This document shows positions 1-6,123 of a stretch of DNA of 8,282 bases, piece by piece. Every line of letters begins with the position of its first letter. Within the stretch, counting starts at the first letter, position 1. A program made the translations under genes and the position numbers. The notes beneath the pieces were generated by a model. The model made no database searches, was not told the DNA's origin, and saw only the letters and a program-made list of their open reading frames with translations. This DNA is from Prevotella sp. UBA3837 (GTDB lineage Bacteria > Bacteroidota > Bacteroidia > Bacteroidales > Bacteroidaceae): contig DGHX01000159.1 of assembly GCA_002392835.1 (NCBI GenBank), forward strand, positions 5,603 to 13,884, in the 5' to 3' direction.

Positions 1-950
1 TCTGTAGTACTGCTGTCAAGGGGCGAGTCTATAGTGGCCCCCTCGGGGGCGGAAGGGGGGGCTAAGCGTGGGTATGCCGTCATGTACACCGCCGTGCCTG
101 CTATGGGCCATGAGCCGGTGCCGCCGCCCATGCGGTCGCGAATCTCGCCGCCGGTGCCGGTGGCAGCGCCGTTGAAGGGCTCCACGGTGGTGGGGAAGTT
201 ATGGGTCTCGGCCTTCAGCGAGATGACGCTCTCGATGTCCTTCACCTGGAAGTAGTCGCTCGTCGACTGGTCCTTCGGTGCGAACTGCTCCACCACGGGG
301 CCCTGGGCGAAGGCCACATTATCTTTATAGGCCGACAGAATCTTGTTGGGGTTCTCCTGCGTGGTCTTCTTGATCATCTGGAAGAGGCTCGACTCCATCT
401 CCTTGCCGTCGATGATGAATGTCCCGCCGAAGATCTTGTGGCGGCAGTGCTCGCTGTTGATCTGTGCGAAGCCGAAGATCTCGCTGTCGGTGAGTGGGCG
501 CCCGTTCTGGCGCTCCAGCCCGTGCAGGTATTCTATCTCCTCGGGCGAGAGGGCCAGTCCCTCCTGCTCGTTATATTCCTCCAGGTTCTCCACATGCTTG
601 ATGGGCTCCGGCTGTATGTTCACGGTGAAGATGCGCTGGTCCAGCCCGTTGTACTTGCGCTGCAGCATCTCGTCGAACGAGGGCTCCTCGCTTTCGGTGG
701 GGAAGTACTCCTCAATGCGGCTGATGCCCTGCATGCCCATGTTCTGCGTAATCTCTACGGCGTTGGTCGACCATGGGGTGATCATCTCGCGGCGAGGGCC
801 GATGAAGGTGCCCTCGAGGGCGGTGGCATCGAGCAGCGTGGCGTCGCCATAGAGCCAGCATAGCTGCTGCTGCTCCTGCTCGCTGAGCTGGTGGTCTACT
901 TCGGTGGCAATGACCGACTGCTGTGGTGTCTGAAAGAAATAAATCGTCAT
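1..950 (-). CDS. purL: Phosphoribosylformylglycinamidine synthase, N-terminal part (runs off left edge)
   Basis: This enzyme makes FGAM from FGAR, glutamine and ATP in the fourth step of de novo purine synthesis, in the cytoplasm. The minus frame is open from ATG 948-950 to the window edge (316 codons plus 2 bases). Family motifs are clear: NSEHCRHK at residues 165-172, KAETHNFPT at 246-254, then GAATGTGGEIRDRMGGGTGS and GTAVYMTAYPRL. The order (N-terminal domain, linker, start of the first synthetase domain) fits the long single-chain form of about 1,200-1,300 residues, whose glutaminase end would lie outside the window. A Bacteroidota promoter sits about 30 bases upstream, which supports this start. 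Odd feature: after YPRL, residues 297-316 (APPSAPEGATIDSPLDSSTT) are Pro/Ser-rich and unlike the family as I remember it. Their DNA holds a GCCCCC/GGGGGC hairpin (37-50), so an in-frame repeat insertion is likely. The frame stays open through it. The family call is very secure. Confidence 0.96.
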   Translation of the reverse strand, partial: MTIYFFQTPQQSVIATEVDHQLSEQEQQQLCWLYGDATLLDATALEGTFIGPRREMITPWSTNAVEITQNMGMQGISRIEEYFPTESEEPSFDEMLQRKYNGLDQRIFTVNIQPEPIKHVENLEEYNEQEGLALSPEEIEYLHGLERQNGRPLTDSEIFGFAQINSEHCRHKIFGGTFIIDGKEMESSLFQMIKKTTQENPNKILSAYKDNVAFAQGPVVEQFAPKDQSTSDYFQVKDIESVISLKAETHNFPTTVEPFNGAATGTGGEIRDRMGGGTGSWPIAGTAVYMTAYPRLAPPSAPEGATIDSPLDSSTT

Positions 951-978
951 AATGCGTTGCTGTTTTTGATTTTGCCTG

Positions 979-1009
979 CAAAGGTACAAATAAGTGAGCG
1001 AAAAGCAAA
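979..1009 (-). promoter_or_regulatory. Bacteroidota-type promoter for purL
   Basis: Read on the minus strand, TTTG (1006-1009) is followed by 19 bases and then TACCTTTG (979-986). This matches the -33/-7 consensus of the Bacteroidota primary sigma factor. Transcription would begin near 974, giving a leader of roughly 24 bases before the purL ATG at 950. The -33 box lies inside a 17-bp inverted repeat. Confidence 0.8.
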
Positions 1010-1116
1010 AGAAAAAGCCAATTTTTTCTTTTGCTTTTCCGAGCGGGCGTACCTTCGACCGTAGGTCAGAGGTACAAATAAGTGAGCGAAAAGCAAAAGA
1101 AAAAGCCAATTTTTTC
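982..1116. repeat. Duplicated 47-bp promoter-like module with two hairpins
   Basis: Positions 982-1028 and 1070-1116 are identical over 47 bases (AGGTACAAATAAGTGAGC through AATTTTTTC). Between them, 1000-1016 (GAAAAGCAAAAGAAAAA) pairs perfectly with 1023-1039 around a 6-base loop. In addition, 1049-1054 (GTACCT) pairs with 1070-1075, with an inner GACC/GGTC pair at 1057-1060 and 1064-1067. The module therefore appears three times in alternating orientation, the middle copy being partial. The outer copy has TACCTCTG where the purL promoter has TACCTTTG, so it is probably a weak or dead promoter. Confidence 0.85.
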
Positions 1117-1119
1117 GTG

Positions 1120-1243
1120 CTGTGCAGTTGAGAAAGCCCTGAAGGGGCGGCAGAGTACAGCCGGGGGTGCAACCCCCGGTAAAGGAGAGGGGCTTGCAAG
1201 CCCCGAAGGGGCGACGGAACACAGGCAGGGGTAAAACCCCTGC
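1120..1243. repeat. Palindromic intergenic element, left copy of an inverted pair
   Basis: This 124-base copy is a string of short palindromes: GCCGGGGGTGCAACCCCCGG, GGGGCTTGCAAGCCCC and GCAGGGGTAAAACCCCTGC, plus a shorter GCCCTGAAGGGGC-like one. It is the near-exact reverse complement of 1310-1433, with about four mismatches. It is open in several frames on both strands (peptides such as MQPPVKER), but these frames follow from the repeat and show no gene character. I take it to be a REP/MITE-like non-coding element. It could also end transcription coming from the GH115 gene. Confidence 0.88.
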
Positions 1244-1309
1244 AAGAACGTCACCACACACACATGCTTATGACCCGTTACAGCATTTCTGCTGTAGCAA
1301 GTCGGCAAA
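1244..1309. other. 66-base spacer between the inverted palindromic elements
   Basis: This is unique-looking sequence with a small inverted repeat, ACAGCA (1280-1285) and TGCTGT (1290-1295), around a 4-base loop. I see no gene, RNA or promoter box. Its last bases (GTCGGCAAAG, 1301-1310) recur just beyond the right element. Confidence 0.5.
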
Positions 1310-1433
1310 GCAGGGGTTTTACCCCTGCCTGTGTTCCGTCGCCCCTTCGGGGCTTGCAAGTCCCTCTCCTTTACCGGGGGTTGCACCCCCGGCTGTACTC
1401 TGTCGCCCTTTCAGGGCTTTCCCAACTGCACAG
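1310..1433. repeat. Palindromic intergenic element, right copy, flanked by 10-bp direct repeats
   Basis: This is the mirror copy of 1120-1243. GTCGGCAAAG stands immediately on its left (1301-1310) and again immediately on its right (1434-1443), as expected of a target-site duplication around a mobile 123-bp unit at 1311-1433. The left copy lacks such flanks. It lies 3' of the GH115 gene on the minus strand, where the nested stems could act as a terminator. Confidence 0.85.
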
Positions 1434-1451
1434 GTCGGCAAAGTCTATCGT

Positions 1452-1496
1452 CTTTAACTCCTTTAACTCCTTTAACTCCTTTAACTCCTTTAACTC
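1452..1496. repeat. 9-bp tandem repeat, five units
   Basis: Five exact copies of CTTTAACTC run end to end, followed by a decayed sixth (CTTATCC). They lie 12 bases past the GH115 stop and are non-coding. Copy number is likely to vary by slippage. I see no function beyond separating genes. Confidence 0.92.
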
Positions 1497-1508
1497 CTTA
1501 TCCCCCTT

Positions 1509-3821
1509 TCACTCCTTCCCGGCGGGTATGACGTAGAACTGGCGGTTGCTGATGGCGTCGAGCATCCACTGGTCTACGACGATGTGGTCGTCGAGGGCCT
1601 TGATGCGCAGCGTGTGCTCGCCCTTCGTCAGCTGCACGGGCGTGCTCCTCAGCGCCTGGGCGCGCAGCACGTTTTGCTTCCATCGCTCCGAGCGGTAGGG
1701 CTCCTTCAGCGATATGACCACGGGCGGCTGCTGGTCCACCTGCACCTGGTAGCGCAGGTCGCCGCGGTCGCTGGGCTGCGTGGGTATGAGTGCGGTGTAG
1801 AGGGTGGCCTCGCCGTCGTAGGGCCATGTGAACTCATAGCTCAGGGAGCAGCCCTTGGGCAGCACCACGGCCTGCATGGAGTGGCCCAGCATGGGCACTG
1901 TCTCTGCCCCGGCGTCGGCGGTGAGAAAGTCGGCGGCATTGCGGGCTATGCGGTGGCCGGGCGTGGGGTGCTGTGGCAGCTGGGTGCGCACGTCGCCGAA
2001 GACGGGCAGCTGGCGCGGTGCGGCCGACATTAGGTGGCGCCAGCGTCCGCCGCCGAGGGCGTTGTACTGTGCCGTCAGCTGCAGAATCTCCTCATAGGCG
2101 CGGTGGCTGTCGGCATCAGTGCGGCTCAGCATCTTGCGCGTCATGGCGGCAGCGGCATGTATGGGGTAGAGCACGTGGGCGAAGTAGGCATCGCGCTCGT
2201 GGTCGGCCACCATCTGGGCATAGACGTCGGCCACGGCTTCTATCTTGGCAAAGTCGGCCATGCGCTCGTAGGCCTCCTTCAGCGTGAACTGCGTCGTCGT
2301 GGGCACGCTCTTGCCGCCGGGGTATTTCTTCTTGTCCAGCTCCACCTGCGTCCAGCCCATGAACTCCGGACGGCGTATGGCGTTCAGGAGGTAGAACTCC
2401 TTCATGGCCGGGGCAATGGCGTGGCCCACGAAGCCACCGAACTGCTCCATGAGCCATTTCTCCAGGTGAGTCTCAAGGGTTGCGGGCGTCACGCTGCTCA
2501 TGTCCCACGCCATGTCGAGGAACAGCTGCAGCGGGTAGGCGGCCACCTTCGGGTCGTGCACGTTGGCTATCCACAGCCGTCGGCAGTTGTGGTCGTAGGC
2601 GGTGCGCATCTCGTGGTACAGCAGTCCGGGCTGTGTGGTGGCGAGCCACAGGTGGTCGTGGGGCCGTCCCCAGTAGCTCAGGTGGTAGTACACGCCGCTC
2701 CCTCCGCTGCGTTGCTGCTGCAGGCTGTCGGGCAGCCGCGTCAGGTAGCCGAAGTTGTCGTCGCACCACATCAGCGTCACGTCGTCGGGCACGCGCAGGC
2801 CGCTCTCCATGATCTCGAGCACCTCCTTGTAGGGTATGAACACCTGTGGCACGCGCTCCACATTTTTATGATAGTACTTGCGCAGCAGCTGACGCTGGTC
2901 GTCAATGACCTGCTGCAGCCCGCGCAGCTTCTCCTCGGGGGTCTTCACGCCTTCCATCGAGCCGTCGTGAATGCCGCGCATGCCTATGGTGAACAGCTCC
3001 TCCGAGCCGCGCACCTGTCGCAGGCGCTCCGTCCAGTAGCGGCGCACCTCGGCCCCGTTGGTGATGTAGTTGTAGGGTCCGCGCTGCTTTACGTCCCATT
3101 CGGCCACGTTGTTGCGCAGCAGGGGCTCGCAGTGGCTGGTGCCGATGACGATGCCGAATGAGTCGGCCATCTCCTTGTTGCCGCTGACGGTGAAGAAGCC
3201 CGGCGAGACGTCGTGCATGGCGGGCCAGATGGTGTTGGCGCGCAGGCGCAGTAGCAGCTGGAAGAGCGCCTTGTAGGTCTGCGGGCCCATGGGCTGCCGG
3301 GGCTCGAAGGTCTTGCCCGACCACTGCCGCAGGCTCCAGTCCTCGTCGTTGATGAAGATGCCGCGGTACTGCACCGATGGTGTGTGCTCCAGCAGGAAGT
3401 CGCTGCTGATGGTCAGCCGCTGCTGCGTCGAGGGCCTGACGTCGCCCCACCACACCCACGGCGATACGCCGGCCATGCGGCTCAGCTCCAGCAGGCCGTA
3501 GGCCGTGCCGCGGGCGTTGTGGCCCTCAATCACTATCTGTCCCCGTGCGTTGACGCTCAGGCGGAAGCCGTCGTCGCTGCCGCGGCCCTGTACTATCTGG
3601 ATGGTGGCGTCGGCACCGGCGGCCACGGGGGTGTGGCCCGTCACCAGCTGCATGTCGCTGCAGAACATCTGCAGGGCCTGGCTCACCACGGGGGCCACCT
3701 TGCCCTGCACCTGGTAGGTCACGGGGTGCTCGCCGTCGTACCATGTCAGCCGCTCGGCGGCCGTCATGCTGTGCAGCAGGGCCAGCAGGCCCGTCAGCAG
3801 CAGCGTTACTCTCTTGTTCAT
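1509..3821 (-). CDS. Secreted GH115 family alpha-glucuronidase
   Basis: GH115 enzymes remove (4-O-methyl)glucuronic acid side chains from xylan, freeing the backbone for xylanases. The protein has 770 residues. It starts with a signal peptide (MNKR, a Leu-rich core, probable cleavage after about residue 21, no lipobox Cys), so it should be periplasmic or exported. The small N-terminal alpha/beta domain (about 25-145) is followed by the catalytic barrel, with RGIFINDED (153-161), NTIWPAMH (196-203), GIVIGTSHCEPLLRNN (223-238), FTIGMRGIHDGSME (277-290), PDDVTLMWCDDNFGYLTRL (345-363) and YYHLSYWGRPHDHLWL (378-393). A helical region (about 440-595) and a C-terminal beta-sandwich (about 600-770) come next. 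These blocks match GH115. The length is towards the short end for the family. It follows the AlkD-like gene by 36 bases with no promoter between them. No SusC/SusD genes are visible, so it is not in an obvious polysaccharide utilization locus here. Confidence 0.93.
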   Translation of the reverse strand: MNKRVTLLLTGLLALLHSMTAAERLTWYDGEHPVTYQVQGKVAPVVSQALQMFCSDMQLVTGHTPVAAGADATIQIVQGRGSDDGFRLSVNARGQIVIEGHNARGTAYGLLELSRMAGVSPWVWWGDVRPSTQQRLTISSDFLLEHTPSVQYRGIFINDEDWSLRQWSGKTFEPRQPMGPQTYKALFQLLLRLRANTIWPAMHDVSPGFFTVSGNKEMADSFGIVIGTSHCEPLLRNNVAEWDVKQRGPYNYITNGAEVRRYWTERLRQVRGSEELFTIGMRGIHDGSMEGVKTPEEKLRGLQQVIDDQRQLLRKYYHKNVERVPQVFIPYKEVLEIMESGLRVPDDVTLMWCDDNFGYLTRLPDSLQQQRSGGSGVYYHLSYWGRPHDHLWLATTQPGLLYHEMRTAYDHNCRRLWIANVHDPKVAAYPLQLFLDMAWDMSSVTPATLETHLEKWLMEQFGGFVGHAIAPAMKEFYLLNAIRRPEFMGWTQVELDKKKYPGGKSVPTTTQFTLKEAYERMADFAKIEAVADVYAQMVADHERDAYFAHVLYPIHAAAAMTRKMLSRTDADSHRAYEEILQLTAQYNALGGGRWRHLMSAAPRQLPVFGDVRTQLPQHPTPGHRIARNAADFLTADAGAETVPMLGHSMQAVVLPKGCSLSYEFTWPYDGEATLYTALIPTQPSDRGDLRYQVQVDQQPPVVISLKEPYRSERWKQNVLRAQALRSTPVQLTKGEHTLRIKALDDHIVVDQWMLDAISNRQFYVIPAGKE

Positions 3822-3857
3822 AGTAGTTGTTCGTTCGATTAGTAATGAATAGTCGTC

Positions 3858-4625
3858 TTATTTCTCTAACCACTGGCGTCGCTCCGCCTCGGGCATCAGC
3901 TCTATGGCGTAGCGCAGCGTGGTACGGGCCATGTGGCGTACATGCCGGTCGAGGAAGTCGCGCAGCAGGTCCATGGAGCATCGCTTGCCCATCTCGCGCA
4001 GCATCCATCCCACGGCCTTGTGCATCAGGTCGTGCGGGTGGCCGAGCAGTATCTCGGCGTAGCGCAGGCACCACGAGGGGTCGCCCTGCTGCGATGTCTT
4101 CCATGTGCATACGATGCTCATGCGCTGTCGCCAGAGGTTGTCGCTGTGGGCCAGTGCGTCGAGCGTCCTTCGCTTGTAGGCTGCCGAGCCGTCGCCCAGT
4201 GTCGTGGGCAGCAGCAGCCAGTGGCCCAGCATCTTCGGTGCCGATAGGTCTGTCAGGTCCCAGTTGTTGGCCCGCTCGGCATGGTCGAGGTACAGCGTCA
4301 GCAGGGCGTCGCGGCGCGCCGTGGCCTCGGCGTCGTGCTCCAGTCGCTTCGTCGCCGCCCGCTGAAACTGGTCCACCATGATGAGCAGACCGCACAGGCG
4401 CACCTCGTGCCAGGGCGACAGCAGCAGCCGGGGCACCTCGCTCAGGGGGAGGCTGCGGGCCACGAGTTTCACCACCTCGCGCGTCTGGGGCACCTTCAGC
4501 CCCAGGAACTCGTCGCCATAGCCGTACTCGCCGGGGCCGGTCTTGAAGAACCGCATCAGCACCTGCCGCTGCTCCTCGTTGCGCTGCGACTCCATGTAGC
4601 TTATGATTTCCTTTGCTGTCGTCAT
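3858..4625 (-). CDS. AlkD-like DNA alkylation repair protein (HEAT-repeat glycosylase family)
   Basis: The AlkD family excises N3- and N7-alkylated purines from DNA without flipping the base, using a curved stack of HEAT-like helical repeats. The 255-residue protein is nearly all helix and has the family landmarks: GYGDEFLGLKVPQTRE (35-50), NNWDLTDLSAPKMLG (120-134), LWRQRMSIVCTW (164-175), HDLMHKAVGWMLREMGKR (198-215) and ARTTLRYAIE (233-242). By comparison with Bacillus cereus AlkD, Trp122 and Asp126 correspond to the Trp/Asp pair of its active cleft, and Trp207 to its second Trp. These assignments come from memory of the family, not from an alignment. A consensus promoter lies about 45 bases upstream of the ATG. 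It is the first gene of a probable operon with the GH115 gene. No frameshift or loss is visible, so it should be functional. Confidence 0.9.
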   Translation of the reverse strand: MTTAKEIISYMESQRNEEQRQVLMRFFKTGPGEYGYGDEFLGLKVPQTREVVKLVARSLPLSEVPRLLLSPWHEVRLCGLLIMVDQFQRAATKRLEHDAEATARRDALLTLYLDHAERANNWDLTDLSAPKMLGHWLLLPTTLGDGSAAYKRRTLDALAHSDNLWRQRMSIVCTWKTSQQGDPSWCLRYAEILLGHPHDLMHKAVGWMLREMGKRCSMDLLRDFLDRHVRHMARTTLRYAIELMPEAERRQWLEK

Positions 4626-4671
4626 TGGTCTGCCGTTGTCATCATCCGCATCCGATGGCGGAAGTTTGCCG

Positions 4672-4702
4672 CAAAGGTACGAAAAAGCTGGCGATGCGCA
4701 AA
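4672..4702 (-). promoter_or_regulatory. Bacteroidota-type promoter for the AlkD-like/GH115 operon
   Basis: On the minus strand, TTTG (4699-4702) is followed by 19 bases and TACCTTTG (4672-4679), the same spacing as the purL promoter. The predicted leader is about 40 bases. The -33 box overlaps a hairpin arm: GCGCAAA at 4696-4702 pairs with TTTGCGC at 4718-4724. Confidence 0.78.
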
Positions 4703-4752
4703 GAAATTATTCTTTTTTTTGCGCCCCAGGCGTTTATTTATAAGAAAATGAC

Positions 4753-4760
4753 TACCTTTG
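4753..4760 (+). promoter_or_regulatory. Bacteroidota -7 box for the exonuclease-helicase remnant
   Basis: TACCTTTG stands 9 bases before the ATG at 4770, so transcripts would be nearly leaderless. There is no good -33 TTTG at 19-20 bases. The nearest match, TTTA at 4733-4736, is only 16 bases away. The promoter is divergent from that of the AlkD-like gene. Confidence 0.5.
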
Positions 4761-4769
4761 CACGTGCCA

Positions 4770-5691
4770 ATGACTTGCAGGTATGCCATAGTAGATGTCG
4801 AGGTGGGCGTCAGCGACCACAAGATCCATGATATCGGATCTTTGCGATATGATGGAGCCGTGTACCATGGCTGTTCGCTGGCTGAGCTGACCGGCTTCCT
4901 GAGCCAGGTGGAATTCCTGTGCGGGCATAACATCATCCACCACGACGCCAGCTACCTCTGGCCCGACGGCGACTGCCCGTTCACGCTGGTCGACACGCTC
5001 TACCTCTCGCCGCTGCTCTTCCCTGAGCGGCCCTATCACCGTCTGCTGAAGGACGACAAGCTCATCAGCGAGCAGATGAACAACCCCGTGAACGACTGCG
5101 AGAAAGCCCGCGACCTGCTGATGGACGAGCTGTCCTGCTGGCAGGCGCTGCCCGGCGAGCGGCGCGCCGTGTACTGCCTTTTGCTCAGCGGGCAGCGTGA
5201 GTTCGATGGGTTCCTGAAGATGGCGGCCCCCGCCCCCGGCCCCTCCCACGAGGAGGGCGACTGGCGTGGGCAACCGGCTGTTCATACACACCAACGGCGA
5301 CCCCTTCGACCGTCTGCCCGCCGACAGCCACCGTACTGACGACTGTAGCTACCCCCTGCCCGAGGAGATGGTGCTGCAGCTGTCGCACAAGGATGTCAAC
5401 CTCGGCTTCTTCAAGCCCATCAAGCAGCAGGTGCTGGCACTGCGCAGCGGCGACCCCCTGCTGCCCAGCGACAACTACTTCCTCCAGCCCTCCACCGGGC
5501 GGGCCGTGGCCAAGCTGTCTGCCGGCATGCAGGAAAAGCTGGCCTCCTGGCGCGACCGTGGCTACAGCCCATCGGCCGCCACCGTCCGCTTCGTGGTGGC
5601 ATGGAAGCCCAAGGACGCCGCTAAGGAGGAGCCGGAGACCGCCGTCCTGCTCATCGACCTGACCCTTAGTAGCCATAGTGATACCCAATAA
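4770..5691 (+). pseudogene. Remnant of a large DEDDh exonuclease-RecQ/UvrD helicase; central part deleted, frameshifted
   Basis: From ATG 4770, residues 1-151 form a DEDDh 3'-5' exonuclease domain: Asp9-Val-Glu11 (motif I), HNIIHHD at 53-59 (motif II) and His90...Asp95 (motif III), followed by MNNPVNDCEKARDLLMDE (103-120). Bacteroidales carry a protein of roughly 1,600 residues that starts like this, continues into RecQ and UvrD-like helicase domains, and ends as 5271-5691 does here. The ending, read in the +1 frame, begins NRLFIHTNGDPF (the tail of UvrD motif VI) and closes with FVVAWKPKDA and ETAVLLIDLTL. About 1,250 residues are therefore missing. The first frame reads on to TGA at 5337-5339. 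The joint (5223-5270) is GC-rich, encodes APAPGPSHEEGD, and contains CCCTCC/GGAGGG hairpin arms. An upstream TTG at 4758 is less likely as the start, because it overlaps the -7 box. A free-standing exonuclease cannot be excluded, but a pseudogene fits better. Confidence 0.8.
5241..5257. repeat. Hairpin at the deletion joint of the helicase remnant
   Basis: CCCTCC (5241-5246) pairs with GGAGGG (5252-5257) around CACGA, within a C-rich stretch. It lies exactly where the exonuclease part loses its homology. It resembles the GC-rich palindromic repeats (reading PGPSPRGEG-like) that are scattered in Bacteroidota genomes, but it is too short to assign to a named family. Confidence 0.45.
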
Positions 5692-5723
5692 TAAGGAGGG
5701 AAAAGAAAAAACACAGTTTTTTA

Positions 5724-5755
5724 TTTGTCGCTTTACGCAATTCTTGCTACCTTTG
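5724..5755 (+). promoter_or_regulatory. Bacteroidota-type promoter ahead of the TonB-receptor remnant
   Basis: TTTG (5724-5727) is followed by 20 bases and TACCTTTG (5748-5755), a full consensus match. The ATG at 5764 is only 8 bases beyond it, so the leader would be about 4-5 bases. The promoter has survived the decay of its gene. Confidence 0.75.
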
Positions 5756-5763
5756 CACGCGAA

Positions 5764-6100
5764 ATGAAGAGGACGTCACTTGCCACACTCTCGTTCTGCA
5801 CCGCCCTTGCCGGCTGGGGGCAGGCTCAGGACTCGCTGCACAGCACGCAGCAGCTCGACGATGTTGTCGTCACCTCGCGGCGGGCAGCGCACACATCACG
5901 ACACCACCGGCGGCGGAATGTCGGATGCAATGTCCTCGCACCCCTTTCTCATCGACACCAACCGCGAGCAGCAGCGTGTCACCATCACCTACGATGCTGA
6001 AAAGACCACACCGGCCCAGCTGTTGAAAAGCTTCACCCGCTTTGGCTACAAGGCCACCGAGGTGAACGACTCGCTACAGCAGAAACCGGCGCGCCAATAG
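5764..6100 (+). pseudogene. TonB-dependent receptor start fused out of frame to the end of an HMA-like domain
   Basis: From ATG 5764 the frame gives a signal peptide (MKRTSLATLSFCTALAGWGQAQ) and then DSLHSTQQLDDVVVTSRRA, the TonB-box/plug start of an outer-membrane TonB-dependent receptor. Sense is lost after about residue 40 and the frame stops at 5998-6000. In the +1 frame, from about 5890 to TAG 6098-6100 (possible ATG 5918, 60 codons), DTNREQQRVTITYDAEKTTP and then LLKSFTRFGYKATEV resemble the last strand-helix-strand of a heavy-metal-associated (ferredoxin-like) domain. The preceding GMSDAMSS sits where HMA domains carry GMxCxxC, but both cysteines are absent. The likely history is that most of a receptor (several hundred residues) and the start of a metal-binding domain or neighbouring gene were deleted. 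The receptor start is quite sure and the HMA reading moderately so. A small functional HMA-like protein from 5918 is a weaker option. Confidence 0.7.
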
Positions 6101-6123
6101 CATTTTATATTCCGCATCGCCGT

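Noticed and set aside
201..863. 220-codon plus-strand open frame
   Set aside because: It is antisense to purL, whose motifs are unmistakable.
979..1116. Invertible (phase-variable) promoter
   Set aside because: The inverted arms (1000-1016 and 1023-1039) are only 6 bases apart, the middle copy has poor boxes and wrong spacing, and no invertase gene is nearby.
1066..1457. Several overlapping reading frames of about 100 codons on both strands (peptides starting MQPPVKER)
   Set aside because: They are produced by the inverted palindromic elements, are near-identical on the two strands, and have no domain, promoter or plausible start context.
1452..1496. CRISPR-like array
   Set aside because: The units are 9 bases with no spacers. 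It is a simple tandem repeat, and no cas gene is present.
2034..3161. 375-codon plus-strand open frame
   Set aside because: It lies antisense inside the GH115 gene, whose protein carries all the family motifs. The composition (Val, His, Ala, Leu-rich) is that of a GC-rich shadow.
4758..4769. TTG at 4758 as start of the exonuclease remnant
   Set aside because: It overlaps the TACCTTTG -7 box, and ATG 4770 leads directly into the conserved RYAIVDVEVG start.
6101..6123. Terminator between the converging TonB-receptor remnant and AlkZ-related gene
   Set aside because: The 23 bases contain no stem of useful length and no T-tract after a stem.
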